From Verrucomicrobiia bacterium (GTDB lineage: Bacteria; Verrucomicrobiota; Verrucomicrobiia; Limisphaerales; Fontisphaeraceae): a stretch of DNA of 64,000 bases. The translations under genes and the position numbers were made by a program. The stretch lies in NCBI GenBank assembly GCA_026414565.1, contig JAOAIT010000044.1, positions 1-64,000 on the forward strand. Reading direction: 5' to 3'. Positions 53,360-63,712 of this stretch are shown here, one piece after another. Numbering within the stretch: the first letter of the stretch is position 1; every line of letters starts with the position of its first letter. The notes beneath the pieces were generated by a model. The model searched no databases and had not been told where the DNA came from. It saw only the letters and a program-made list of their open reading frames with translations.

Positions 53360-56029
53360 ATGCAAGCCGCAGAGCATGAGATTTTTCATTATCATTCCCT
53401 GAATGAGTTGCGGGAGCGTATTGCCGCGCTGGGACTGGGCCCCACGCTGGAGCTGAGCGAGGATGTGTCTGCCTTGTTCACCCCGCTGGAGGTGGGAGGT
53501 TTGCGGCTGGCCAACCGCTTCGTGGTGCTGCCCATGGAAGGGTGCGACGGGACCGCCGAGGGCGCGCCGGACGAGTTGACGTTCCGCCGTTATCGCCGTT
53601 TTGCGGCGGGGGGGGCGGCCTTGTTGTGGTTTGAGGCCACGGCGGTGGTTCCGGAAGGTCGGGCCAACCCGCGCCAGTTGTGGCTGCACCAGGGCACGGT
53701 GGATGCCTTTGCGCGGCTGGTGGAAATGACACATCGGGCGGCGCAGGAGTCCATGGGCCCGGCGCACCGGCCTTTTTTGGTTCTTCAACTCACCCACTCG
53801 GGACGCTACAGCCGGCCGGGGCGCAAGCCGCAACCGATCATTGCCCATCATTCCAAGTATTTGGACCCGGCGCATCAGTTGCCGCCGGATTATCCGTTAA
53901 TCAGCGATGACGAATTGGACCGGCTGCAGGAGGCCTATGTGCAGGCAGCCCGGCTGGCACGGCAGGCGGGTTTTGATGCCGTGGACATCAAGGCGTGTCA
54001 TCGCTACCTCATTTCCGAGCTGCTGGCGTCCTTTACCCGGGAAAACAGCCGGTACGGGGGGGAGGCACTGGAGAATCGCAGCCGCCTTTTGCGCGAGGTG
54101 GTGCTGAAAGTTCGCGCCGCGGTGCCGGGGCTGATGGTGACGTCGCGGATGAACGCCTTTGACGCCATGGCGTATCCCTACGGTTTTGGGGTGGATCGGG
54201 AGAATCCGCAAAAGCCGGATCTGGCGGAGCCCAAGCAACTGGCGCAGTTTTTTGCGGAGCAGCAGGCGCCGGTGTTGAACATCACGGTGGGCAATCCCTA
54301 CCACAACCCGCATGTGAATCGTCCCTTTGATTTGCCTGTGATGGGGGCGCCCATGTCGCCGGAGTCTCCCCTGCGTGGGGTGGCGCGTTTTGTGCAGATT
54401 GTGGCGGAGCTGCAGCGGGCGGTGCCCCAACTGCCGATGATTGGGGGCGGCTATTCGTGGTTGCGCCAGTTTTTCCCGCATCTGGCCGCCGCCAATGTGC
54501 GCAAAGGCTGGGTGGCGCTGGTGGGCATGGGGCGCATGGCCTTTGCCTATCCCCACGCTGTGCGGGAGCTGGCGGAAAGGGGGCGCCTGGATCCGGAGAA
54601 AGTGTGCGTGGCCTGCTCAGCCTGCACGCAAATCATGCGCGACGGCGGGCGCACCGGCTGTGTGCCGCGGGACGCCGAGATTTATGAGCCCATCTACAAG
54701 GCGGGGCGGCTGGAGGCGCTGGACACGATTTTGCGGATGGCCGAGAGCTGCCGGCAGTGCAACGATCCCACCTGCCTGTCGGGTTGCCCGGCGCGGGTGA
54801 ACATACCGCGGTTTGTGGCGTTGATGGCCCGGCGGCAGTTTCGGGAGGCTTACGAGGTGCTGCGCGAGGCAAATGTCCTGGCCGCAGTTTGCGGTTATGT
54901 TTGCCCGGCGGAGGTCCTGTGCCAGAGCCACTGCATCAACCAGCATTACACCGAGACGGTGCCCATTCAGCATCTGCAGCGGTGGGTCAGCCGTAAAGCC
55001 CTGGAGGAAGGATGGGCCGAGGAGGCGCGGCTGCTGCCGGCGGCCACCGGTTACAAAGTGCTGGTGGTGGGGGGCGGGCCGGCCGGCATCGCGGCCGCGG
55101 TGCGGCTGGCCGGGCTGGGGCATCGGGTGACGTTGTTGGAAAAGGATCCGCAAACGGGGGGGGCCTTGCGGACGGTGCTGCCGGAAGAACGGCTGCCGGG
55201 GGAGGTGATGCGCCAGGAAATTGAAGCGGCCCTGGCTTCGTGCGCCGGGGCGATTGAACGGGTGCAAGGCTCGCTGGACCCGGAGCATTCCCTGGATTAC
55301 TGGCTGGCCCAAGGTTACCACGGCGTGGTGCTGGCCCCGGGGTTGGGACAGTCGGCGCCCGGGCTGAAAGGGCCGCGGCCCAAATCGGGCGTTGAGGGTG
55401 CCTTGGAGTTTCTGGCCCGGCTCAAACAAGGGGCCAAGGTGAGCGGCACGGTGCTGGTGCTGGGTGGCGGCAACACCGCCATGGATGCGGCAGTCTCCGC
55501 GCTCAAGGCGGGGGCGGACGATGTGCTGGTGATTTACCGGCGCAGTTTGCAGGAGATGCCGGCCTGGCCGCAGGAGCGGGAGCATGCCATTCATTGTGGC
55601 GTGGCCATGTTGTCCTTGACGCTGCCGCTGGAGTATGTTGTGGACGAGAGCGGTCACGTGTGCGGGGTCAAGGTGGTGCGTACCCGCCTGGGGCCGCAGG
55701 ATGCCTCCGGGCGGCGGGCGCCCCTGCCCATTGCCGGCACCGAGCATGTGATTCCCGGCAACTGGGTGGTGGAGGCTTTTGGGCAGCGACTGGACAGCAA
55801 CCTGCGGCAGGCACTGCAGGATGTGCGTCTCACCGAGCAGGGGTTGATCTGGACGCGGCCGGGCAGCCTGCAGACCTCACGCCCGGGGGTGTTTGCAGCG
55901 GGCGACGCGGTCAATGGCGGGACGACAGTGGTCCAGGCGGTGGCCGAGGGGATGAGAGCAGCCATGGAATTGGATGGCTGGCTGCGGCAACCTACCACCG
56001 CCGCGGCGGGCGCCAGCGACGCGGGTTGA
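53360..56029 (+). CDS. Fusion of OYE-like flavin reductase, Fe-S domain and FAD/NAD(P) domain
   Basis: This encodes 889 residues from ATG 53360 (53237 is an alternative; the extra 41 residues look non-coding). Residues 30-400 form an old-yellow-enzyme TIM barrel (FTPLEVGGLRLANRFVVLPMEG, LQLTHSGRYSRPG, GFDAVDIKACHRYLISELLASFTR, NSRYGGEALENR). C416/C419/C422/C434 form the OYE-type 4Fe-4S site. A DPYD/GltD-like Fer4 domain follows (about 463-545, CRQCNDPTCLSGCPARVNIP and CGYVCPAEVLCQSHC). Last comes an FAD/NAD(P) module with VLVVGGGPAGIAAA near 568, VLVLGGGNTAMDAA near 700 and VFAAGDAV. It probably transfers electrons from NAD(P)H through the Fe-S centres to FMN to reduce a C=C bond. The substrate is unknown. 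Confidence 0.88.
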   Translation: MQAAEHEIFHYHSLNELRERIAALGLGPTLELSEDVSALFTPLEVGGLRLANRFVVLPMEGCDGTAEGAPDELTFRRYRRFAAGGAALLWFEATAVVPEGRANPRQLWLHQGTVDAFARLVEMTHRAAQESMGPAHRPFLVLQLTHSGRYSRPGRKPQPIIAHHSKYLDPAHQLPPDYPLISDDELDRLQEAYVQAARLARQAGFDAVDIKACHRYLISELLASFTRENSRYGGEALENRSRLLREVVLKVRAAVPGLMVTSRMNAFDAMAYPYGFGVDRENPQKPDLAEPKQLAQFFAEQQAPVLNITVGNPYHNPHVNRPFDLPVMGAPMSPESPLRGVARFVQIVAELQRAVPQLPMIGGGYSWLRQFFPHLAAANVRKGWVALVGMGRMAFAYPHAVRELAERGRLDPEKVCVACSACTQIMRDGGRTGCVPRDAEIYEPIYKAGRLEALDTILRMAESCRQCNDPTCLSGCPARVNIPRFVALMARRQFREAYEVLREANVLAAVCGYVCPAEVLCQSHCINQHYTETVPIQHLQRWVSRKALEEGWAEEARLLPAATGYKVLVVGGGPAGIAAAVRLAGLGHRVTLLEKDPQTGGALRTVLPEERLPGEVMRQEIEAALASCAGAIERVQGSLDPEHSLDYWLAQGYHGVVLAPGLGQSAPGLKGPRPKSGVEGALEFLARLKQGAKVSGTVLVLGGGNTAMDAAVSALKAGADDVLVIYRRSLQEMPAWPQEREHAIHCGVAMLSLTLPLEYVVDESGHVCGVKVVRTRLGPQDASGRRAPLPIAGTEHVIPGNWVVEAFGQRLDSNLRQALQDVRLTEQGLIWTRPGSLQTSRPGVFAAGDAVNGGTTVVQAVAEGMRAAMELDGWLRQPTTAAAGASDAG

Positions 56030-56069
56030 GCAGCTTGCCTGGCAGGCAGGGGGCGAGTACCCTGAGAGC

Positions 56070-56447
56070 ATGGAATGGCAAACAATCGTGATTGTGCTGG
56101 CGGCTGTTGCCGCGCTGGTCTTGTGGAAAAGCGTGGGCCTGGTGAGCGTGCGCGCGGCGTTGGAGCATTTGAGGCAGGGGGCCAAAGTCATTGATGTGCG
56201 CACGCCGGAGGAGTACCAGCGGGATCACCTGCCGGGAGCCGTCAATGTGCCGCTGCATGAATTGGAGGAGCGGATTGCCCGGGTGGCTCCGGATAAAAAC
56301 CAGCCCTTGCTGCTGCACTGCCTGAGCGGGGGACGCAGCGGCATCGCCGCCCGGAAACTGCGCCAGATGGGATATCAACAGGTTTTCAACCTGGGGGGAT
56401 TCAGTCGCGCCGCCAAAGTGGTGCGGCAACACACTGGCGGCAAGTAG
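56070..56447 (+). CDS. Membrane-anchored rhodanese-domain protein
   Basis: This encodes 125 residues. An N-terminal helix (about 4-20) is followed by a single rhodanese domain with VIDVRTPEEYQRDHLPGAVNVPL and the active-site loop HCLSGGRSGIAA, whose Cys would carry sulfane sulfur. Single-domain rhodaneses take part in sulfur or thiol trafficking. It lies 40 bp after the fusion reductase in the same direction and is probably cotranscribed. The following ligase gene converges on it. Confidence 0.88.
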   Translation: MEWQTIVIVLAAVAALVLWKSVGLVSVRAALEHLRQGAKVIDVRTPEEYQRDHLPGAVNVPLHELEERIARVAPDKNQPLLLHCLSGGRSGIAARKLRQMGYQQVFNLGGFSRAAKVVRQHTGGK

Positions 56448-56465
56448 GCCCCGCCGGCCGGCGGG

Positions 56466-57653
56466 CTACACCTCGGGCCGGGGGGGATGCGTGAAACGCA
56501 CCTCGGTGGGTATGCCCAGGCGGGCGGCGAATTCGGCCTCCACTTCGTACTGCAGTTTTTGCAGGAACCAGATGGTGTCGGCAAACAAATCCGGGGTGAG
56601 CGCCACTTTGACGATAATCCGTCCGGCGGTGATTTCCAGGGAGAAGGGATGTCCGGCCAGGCGGGTGTGTTTGAGCACCTCGGCAATTTGGTTTTCGTAA
56701 AGCGGTTCCTCGTTGACCGAAAGGCGCCCGTCCAGCCGCTCGCCCGGTTCCAGTATCACGCCGGTGCGTCCACAAGAGCAGCGCTCCTGACGGAGGCGCG
56801 CGGCCACGCGGGTGCGATACCGCAGGAGCGGTAGGGCTTCGCGGCAGAGGGTGGTGACCACCAGCTCACCCTCGCAGACTTCCACCAGAAACTGGTCTTC
56901 ATGCACGTGAAAATGGCCGGCATCACATTCGACGCACAGGCCGGGATCGAGGATTTCTCCCAGACCAAAATTGCAATGGGCCACGGCAAAGAGGCCGGCG
57001 GCAATCTGCTCGCGCAGGGGCGGGGGCACGGGGCGGGAGAGCAGCACCGCCCGCAGGTGCAAACTTTGGGCGTCGGTGCGGTTGCGGTCCAGGCGTTGAA
57101 TCAAGTCCAGGGCGTGGGTGGGGGTGGTAATGAGCACGGTGGGGCGGTAATTTTGGAGCATGGCCACCTGGTAATCGGTATGGGCCGGATCCTCCGCAAT
57201 GACCGAGGCCCCCAACATTTCCGCCCCCAACACGTAACCGGAGGCGTGCGTGAACAGGCCGCTGCCCAGGGCAATTTGCACCACGTCGTTGGCCGTCACC
57301 CCGCAGGCCGCCAGTTGGCGGGCCACCAGCCGGCCCCATTGCTGCAAATCCCCCTGCGTATGGCCAATCACCACCGGCCGGCCCTGGGGGCCCACGGTGG
57401 TGTGGAGCCGGATGACCTCCCGCAGCGGGAAGGCAAACATGCCGTAGGGAAAGCTGTCGGCCAGCTCCTCGGGCGTGGTCAGGGGCAGGCGCGCCAAAGC
57501 CGCCAGATCGGGCACGCGGAGGTCGCCCAGTTTCTCGCGGTAGCGGCGCACATTGCGGCGGAGGCGGGCCAGAAGGGCTTGCAGGCGCTCAAGTTGGAGC
57601 TGCTCCAGCTCGGGCCGGGGCATGGTTTCGTAACGAGGTTCAAAGGGTTTCAT
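56466..57653 (-). CDS. Phenylacetate-CoA-ligase-like (PaaK-type) adenylate-forming protein
   Basis: This encodes 395 residues, shorter than the usual 430 or so. It begins like PaaK (Arg-rich helix, LPLTTPEELADSFPYGMFAFPLREVIRLHTT) and ends with the AMP-binding C-terminal LLRYRTRVAARLRQERCSCGRTGVILEPGERLDGRLSVNEEPLYENQIAEVL. Where PaaK has the phosphate-binding SSGTTG, this has HTTVGPQGRPVVIG, which is degenerate, so ATP binding may be altered. It is the first gene of the minus-strand unit with the Liv transporter (4-bp overlap with livF). Activation of an imported carboxylate is inferred. Confidence 0.8.
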   Translation of the reverse strand: MKPFEPRYETMPRPELEQLQLERLQALLARLRRNVRRYREKLGDLRVPDLAALARLPLTTPEELADSFPYGMFAFPLREVIRLHTTVGPQGRPVVIGHTQGDLQQWGRLVARQLAACGVTANDVVQIALGSGLFTHASGYVLGAEMLGASVIAEDPAHTDYQVAMLQNYRPTVLITTPTHALDLIQRLDRNRTDAQSLHLRAVLLSRPVPPPLREQIAAGLFAVAHCNFGLGEILDPGLCVECDAGHFHVHEDQFLVEVCEGELVVTTLCREALPLLRYRTRVAARLRQERCSCGRTGVILEPGERLDGRLSVNEEPLYENQIAEVLKHTRLAGHPFSLEITAGRIIVKVALTPDLFADTIWFLQKLQYEVEAEFAARLGIPTEVRFTHPPRPEV

Positions 57654-58352
57654 GGCAGGGTCTCCTCGCGGCTTTTGCCCAGATAGGCGCGCTGCACTTC
57701 CGGGTGGTGGGCCAGGTCGGCCGCGCGCCCTTCCAGGAGGATTTCGCCGTTTTCCATGATGTAGGCGCGATCGGCGATCTCCAGGGTGGCGCGGGCATTT
57801 TGCTCCACCAGCAGGACCGTCAGGCCGGCCTCGCGCAATTTGACGATTTCTTGAAAAACCTCGCGCACCATCAGGGGGGCCAGGCCCATCGAGGGTTCAT
57901 CCAGAAGCAACAAGCGGGGGCGGGCCATGAGGGCGCGGCCAATGGCCAGCATTTGCTGCTCGCCGCCGGAAAGGGTGCCTGCGGTCTGGCGGAGGCGTTC
58001 ACGCAGGCGGGGAAAACGCTCGAGGATGAGTTCGAGCTGCAGGTGGCGGTCCGGGTTGTGGTAGCCGCCGAGCAGCAGGTTTTCCTGCACGGTCATGTCG
58101 GCAAAGATCATCTTGCCTTCGGGCACCATGACCACGCCGTTGCTGACACCGCGCCAGGCCGGCTGGCCGCGGAGCGAGCGGCCATCCACTCGCACCTCGC
58201 CATCCCAGATGGGCAGGAGACCGGCCAGGGCGCGCAACAGGGAGGTTTTGCCCGCGCCGTTGGCCCCGAGCAGCCCGACAATTTCCCCGGCGCACACGTG
58301 CAAACTGGCGCCGTGAATGACTTCCAGACTGCCGTGGCCGCAGCGGAGGTTT

Positions 58353-58369
<17 letters not shown>
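57650..58369 (-). CDS. livF: Branched-chain amino acid ABC transporter ATP-binding protein LivF
   Basis: This encodes 239 residues from ATG 58367-58369. Walker A GANGAGKTS is near 35, the Q-loop region ends in GVVMVPEGKMIF, the signature LSGGEQQMLAIGRAL is near 133, and Walker B LLLLDEPSMGLAP is near 155. It is one of two ATPases of the Liv/urea-type importer. It overlaps livG by 17 bp. An upstream extension to 58477 reads through livG and is not real. Confidence 0.93.
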
Positions 58370-59118
<749 letters not shown>

Positions 59119-59132
<14 letters not shown>

Positions 59133-60210
59133 CCGGGGCCTCCTTTCGGCGGAGCATTTTGGCGCGCCAGCGGGCGGCCCACTCGCTCAGCGGGCGCAAC
59201 GGCCCTTCCGGAGCCAGCGACACGATTAGAATGAGCACGGCGCCAAACACGGCATGGTCCAGGCTGCCAAACCAGCCGCGGAAGGAGCAGAAGTTCAAGG
59301 CGGTGCTCATGGTGGTGACGCCCCATAAACTGGACATCCCGCCGGCGGCCGCCAGCGCCACATAACGCACGGACTCCAGCGCCCCCGCCTTGGAGGGGCT
59401 GATGCCGCCGGTGTAATGCGTGTAGAACACCCCGGCCAGGGCCGCCAGCAGCGCACTGGCGACGAAGGTCTTGAGTTTGTATTGGGCCGTGTCAATGCCA
59501 GCGGCATTGGCGGCGGTTTCCCGGTCATGAATGGCCTGCAGGGCGCGGCCCACACGGGAATGGACCCAGTTGCGGAGCACCAGCAGGGCCAGCAAAAGCA
59601 CTCCCCCGGCCAGGTAGTAATTTTGCACACGAAGCTCGGGCCGCCGGCCCAGGGTAAGTCCGCCGGGCATGGTCCAGGGGGGCACATTGGTCAGGCCGTC
59701 GGAGGCGCCCAGGGCGGAGCTGCCGATGATGATTTTGCTGACGATCAACCCGAAGCCCAGGGTGGCCATGGCCAGGTAATGGCCCCGCAGCCGCAGCGCC
59801 GGATAACCAATGATCAGGGCCACCAGCGCTGTCAATCCCAGAGCCAGCACACAACCAGCCCAAGGCTGGCCGGTGAGGATGGGGTTGTTGTACAAATCCA
59901 TTCTTTGATGCAGTAAACCCAGGGCCTGCAGGGTCTTGACCCAGAGGGTGTCTTGCAGTGGGGCAAAATTGTGGGTGGTGAACCAGGCGGCCGTGTAGCC
60001 GCCCATGGCAAAAAAGGCCGCATGTCCCAGCGAGACCTGCCCGGCAAATCCCATCAACAGGCAAAGTCCCAGCACGACGATGGTGCAATACAACGCCATG
60101 GTCAACTGCGTGAGCCAAAATTCGCGTCCCGCCAGCTTCAACAGGATTTGCAAGCCGGCCAGCGTGGCGGCCAGGGTCAGATAAGGCAGGATTTTTTTGA
60201 GCCAGCTCAT
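59119..60210 (-). CDS. livM: Branched-chain amino acid ABC transporter permease LivM
   Basis: This encodes 363 residues with about nine to ten membrane helices. LMGFAGQVSLGHAAFFAMGGYTAAW near 53 and NWVHSRVGRALQAIHDRETAANAAGIDTAQYKLKTFVASALLAALAGVFY are typical of LivM. Together with LivH it forms the membrane channel. It ends at 59119 inside livG and begins at 60210, exactly next to the livH stop at 60211. Confidence 0.94.
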
Positions 60211-61104
60211 TTAATGTTCACGCACCCCCTGGCCGGCGGGTTTGCCCCACAGGCCATGCGGGCGGAGGAAAAGGACCAGCAGCAGCACGGCAAAGGCGGC
60301 CACGTCGTTGTAGGCGGCCGGCAGCACGCTCACGCTGGCCGCCTCGAGAATGCCCACCAGCAGGCCGCCCACCAGGGCGGCGGTGGGATTCCCCAGCCCG
60401 CCCAGGATGGCGGAGGCGAAGCCTTTGATGGCCAGCGGAGCGCCCATTTCGTAATGGGTCATGGTGATTGGGGAAATGACACAGCCAGCCAGCGCCCCCA
60501 GACCGGCGCTCAGCCCGAAGGCGAGGGTGCGCATGGTTTGCAGGTTGATGCCGGCCAGCATGGCGGCCTCCGGCTGGGCCGAGCAGGCGCGCATGGCCTG
60601 GCCGGTCAGGGTATGACGCAGGAAGAGATGCAAGGCCAGCACGGCCACGCCCACCGTGCCCAGCACCCAGAACACCTGGGGCGAAATGGAGGCTCCCCAC
60701 CAGCGCACGGAGGTGACTTCATTGCCGGTGAAGTAGGGCAGTGAACGGACCTTTTCATCCCACAGATGCAACGCGGCCTCCTGGATGACGATGGAAAGGC
60801 CAATGGTAATGATGATGAGATGCAGGACGGAGTGACGGCGCAACCGGCGAAAAAAGGCCAGCTCCAACAGGCAGCCCAGCAGGGTGACAGCCAGCACGGC
60901 GCCGGTCACCGCCACGGGGAGGGGCACGAATTGGGCCAGGGTTACGGCGATCATGCCCCCCAACATGACGAATTCGCCCTGGGCAAAGTTGAGCACGCCG
61001 GTGGCGCTGTAGATCAGGTTGAACCCGATGGCCACCACGGCGTAGATGCTGCCCTTGGTGATGCCCGAGAGCAGGTATTGGAGCGCCAGATTGTCCGCGT
61101 CCAT
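60211..61104 (-). CDS. livH: Branched-chain amino acid ABC transporter permease LivH
   Basis: This encodes 297 residues with eight membrane helices. SGITKGSIYAVVAIGFNLIYSATGVLNFAQGEFVMLGGM at the N-terminus and MGAPLAIKGFASAILGGLGNPTAALVGGLLVGILEA near the C-terminus are family hallmarks. It pairs with LivM. It begins 26 bp after the substrate-binding protein gene in transcription order. Confidence 0.94.
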   Translation of the reverse strand: MDADNLALQYLLSGITKGSIYAVVAIGFNLIYSATGVLNFAQGEFVMLGGMIAVTLAQFVPLPVAVTGAVLAVTLLGCLLELAFFRRLRRHSVLHLIIITIGLSIVIQEAALHLWDEKVRSLPYFTGNEVTSVRWWGASISPQVFWVLGTVGVAVLALHLFLRHTLTGQAMRACSAQPEAAMLAGINLQTMRTLAFGLSAGLGALAGCVISPITMTHYEMGAPLAIKGFASAILGGLGNPTAALVGGLLVGILEAASVSVLPAAYNDVAAFAVLLLVLFLRPHGLWGKPAGQGVREH

Positions 61105-61130
61105 GCCGCTCAGAGTATGCCCCGGCCCCC

Positions 61131-62279
61131 TTACGGTTTGTAAATGGTAAACTTGCCGTCCTTGACCGTCAGCATCTCGAAGGCATCCAGTCCCAGCCCG
61201 CCATGATCCGCAGGAGAGAAGTTGAAGGTGCCGGTGACACCCACAAAATTTTTCAGCTTTTCAATCGCCTCGCGGACCCGGGCCGGTTCGGTGCTTTTGG
61301 CCTGCCGCACACCTTCCACGACGATCATCAGGGCGTCATGGGCATAGCCGCCAAAGGCGCTGGCTTCTTCTTTGAATTGGGCTTCGTATTCCTTGAGATA
61401 CGCCAGCAGCACGGCTTTTTGGGGATGGTTGTCCGGCAGCTCATGCGCCACGAGCAGGCGGCTGGCGGGAAAGAGGATGCCCTCGGCCGCCGCGCCGGCC
61501 TGTTCCACATATTTGCGGTTGCCGAAGCCGTGGCTCTGGTAGAGCGGCACATTAAGACCGATCTGGCGCATGTTTTTGGCCACGATGGATTGGGCCGGCA
61601 CGATGCTCCAGTTGACCACCGCCTGCACGCCTGCCACGCTCTTGACCTTGGTCAGGATGTCCGTCAAATCCGTGGCCTGGCGGTCATACACCTCGTTGGC
61701 AACGATTTGCAGCCCCGCCGCTTTGGCGGCGTCCTCCAGTTGCTTTTTGCCGGCCACGCCGAAGCCGTCATTGCCGGTCAGGATGGCGATGCGGCTGAGG
61801 TTCTTTTCCTTCATGTGACGATAAATCCAGGCGATGGCCGCACTGTCATTTTGCGCCGTTTTGAACACATATTTGGCGACAGGATTCACGATGACCTCCG
61901 CGGCGGCGCAGGAGATGAGCAGGGTTTGGTTCTCCTCGCACAGGTTTTTGATTTGCATGGTTTCGCCGCTGGTGGAGGGGCCGATGATGGCGAGGACCCG
62001 CTCCTCCTCGATGAGCTGCCGGGCCAGGGCCACGGCTTTCTCCGGGCTGCCGGCGGTGTCCTTGACGAGAAGCTGAATTTTACGGCCGTCCACCCCGCCT
62101 GCGGCGTTGATTTTGTCCGCCACCATTTGGGCGGTTTTGGCCTCCGGGGCGCCGAGGAAGGCCGCGGGGCCGGTGACGGAGAAGAGGGCGCCCACTTTGA
62201 TGACGTTATCGCGGGGGGCGGCATGGAGGGGCAGGAGGGCCAGGGCCAGGCTGGCCCACAATACGCTAATCATCTTCAT
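61131..62279 (-). CDS. Branched-chain amino acid ABC transporter substrate-binding protein
   Basis: This encodes 382 residues with a signal peptide (about 1-20, ending HAAPR). It is a type I periplasmic binding protein of the LivJ/LivK group, with VIKVGALFSVTGPAAFLGAPEAK, KDTAGSPEKAVALARQLIEEERVLAIIGPSTSGETM and GNDGFGVAGKKQLEDAAKAAG. The ligand could be a branched-chain amino acid, an aromatic acid or urea. It starts the livKHMGF-paaK-like unit. The upstream region (62280-62446) is AT-rich but no promoter is clear. Confidence 0.92.
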   Translation of the reverse strand: MKMISVLWASLALALLPLHAAPRDNVIKVGALFSVTGPAAFLGAPEAKTAQMVADKINAAGGVDGRKIQLLVKDTAGSPEKAVALARQLIEEERVLAIIGPSTSGETMQIKNLCEENQTLLISCAAAEVIVNPVAKYVFKTAQNDSAAIAWIYRHMKEKNLSRIAILTGNDGFGVAGKKQLEDAAKAAGLQIVANEVYDRQATDLTDILTKVKSVAGVQAVVNWSIVPAQSIVAKNMRQIGLNVPLYQSHGFGNRKYVEQAGAAAEGILFPASRLLVAHELPDNHPQKAVLLAYLKEYEAQFKEEASAFGGYAHDALMIVVEGVRQAKSTEPARVREAIEKLKNFVGVTGTFNFSPADHGGLGLDAFEMLTVKDGKFTIYKP

Positions 62280-62446
62280 AAGTGATATTTATTGATAGAT
62301 TGGACAAGGCAAATTTACCTAATCCATCACCGCCTCTTGTATAAGCCGTCCGCCCCGGCGTCAAGCGGGAGAAGCAGCAAAATGCAGGCGTCCGTTGGCA
62401 GGGCCCCAAGGTGGGGGATCTCCGCCCGCGTGGGGCGGGCGCCGTT

Positions 62447-63637
62447 TCAGGGAGCCGCCACGCCGCTGACCAGCATTTCCGAGACTTTAATGGGCAGCTC
62501 GGGCAGATCGTCCTGCCACATCAAGCGGCCGCCGTAATGGCGGGCTTTTTGTTCCTGGCTGCGGATGATCTCGGCCGCGTTGGGGCGGTTGAACTCGTCC
62601 CGATGCCGGTGGATATACAAAACCCACTGACCGAAGAGCCGTCCGATCTGGCGGGTGCGGGCGTATTGTTCTTCGATGAGATCGGCCAGATCATTCAATT
62701 CCACATGGGTTTTGCATTCCAGAACCAGGAAGCGGCCGTCGGAGGCCATCATCAAGTCCAGCTCCACGATGCGGCCGGTTTCGCCGGGGTTGAGCACCAC
62801 ATGCCAGGCCACATCATCCACGGCGCTGCGCGATTTGATTTGGTCCCAGAGAAACACCTCAATGAATGTGCCCCGCAGAAACGCAGCATTTTGTTTTTGG
62901 GGAGATTGGAGGTAAAAGGGGTGGAGCAGGGTTTCCGGGGAGAGAAAAAACTCGCGGGGTTGGGCGGCGGGCTGAATCAGCCGCGCCTGGGTGAGGGCAT
63001 GGAGGAAATTGCCGTCCAGCGCCCGCGGGCGGTAGGGCTGATTTTCGGCCTCGGCCAGGCGGTAAAGGTCGGTACGCTCCATGGAATTGGTATCGAGGAT
63101 GAACGTGGCGGCCCGCACCAAGGCCGGGTGGGGGGAGCAGCGCTGGCGGAAATCCTCGAAGGTATTGGCCCCCTCCACCCGATGGCCGCCGGCGCTCAGA
63201 TACACCAGCACGTTGAGGTTCAGGCGCGAGGAATCAATTAAATCGGTGTAGCGGTTTTGCGGCTCCAATTCCTCCATCAGGATTTCGCGGGAGGCCGTAT
63301 TCACATAGAGGGCCCGCAGGCGCAACTCCTCGGCCACACGGCGGGCGGCATAACTCATGATTTTGGTGCCGCCGGTCCAGTTGACCAGGAGGTGCGGATG
63401 GCTGCCCATGGCCTGGCGCAGGGTGCGCATGCAGTCGGCCATGTCATAGGGCAGGACGTGAATTTCAGGAAGCAGCCGGGCGGACGAGCCGGCGGCGCGC
63501 AGGGCGCGCTCGAAGCTGTCGAGCTGGCCCTGGGTCTCGCGGGTGACCACCGGCAGCACGGCTTCACTGCGGGCATGCAACACGCCAATCACGTTGGGCA
63601 TGATCTCCCCGCTCATGAGGCAAAGCTGGGTGCTCAT
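62447..63637 (-). CDS. CARF-PD-(D/E)XK nuclease, DUF1887/Card1/Can2 type
   Basis: This encodes 396 residues. The N-terminal CARF-like Rossmann domain has NWTGGTKIMSYAARR at 86-100, the N-x-TGGTK-x-M motif of DUF1887 proteins. A winged-helix-like middle part (about 160-245) is followed by a PD-(D/E)XK nuclease core with E260 (FIEVF), D294 (VELD) and E307/K309 (ECKTH). Card1/Can2 homologs are activated by cyclic tetra-adenylate from type III CRISPR Cas10 and cut nucleic acid. No cas gene or CRISPR repeat is in the window. It is a single gene, 75 bp from the truncated CCA-enzyme-like gene. Confidence 0.85.
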   Translation of the reverse strand: MSTQLCLMSGEIMPNVIGVLHARSEAVLPVVTRETQGQLDSFERALRAAGSSARLLPEIHVLPYDMADCMRTLRQAMGSHPHLLVNWTGGTKIMSYAARRVAEELRLRALYVNTASREILMEELEPQNRYTDLIDSSRLNLNVLVYLSAGGHRVEGANTFEDFRQRCSPHPALVRAATFILDTNSMERTDLYRLAEAENQPYRPRALDGNFLHALTQARLIQPAAQPREFFLSPETLLHPFYLQSPQKQNAAFLRGTFIEVFLWDQIKSRSAVDDVAWHVVLNPGETGRIVELDLMMASDGRFLVLECKTHVELNDLADLIEEQYARTRQIGRLFGQWVLYIHRHRDEFNRPNAAEIIRSQEQKARHYGGRLMWQDDLPELPIKVSEMLVSGVAAP

Positions 63638-63712
63638 AGCCTGGGCTGCGTGTCCACGTTGCGCATGGCGGGAGGATAATCCTGCCTGACAAAAAGCTCA
63701 AGCGCCTTGCCG

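Noticed and set aside
62280-63712. Possible CRISPR array near the CARF nuclease
   Set aside because: I looked for regularly spaced direct repeats here and in the rest of the window and saw none.
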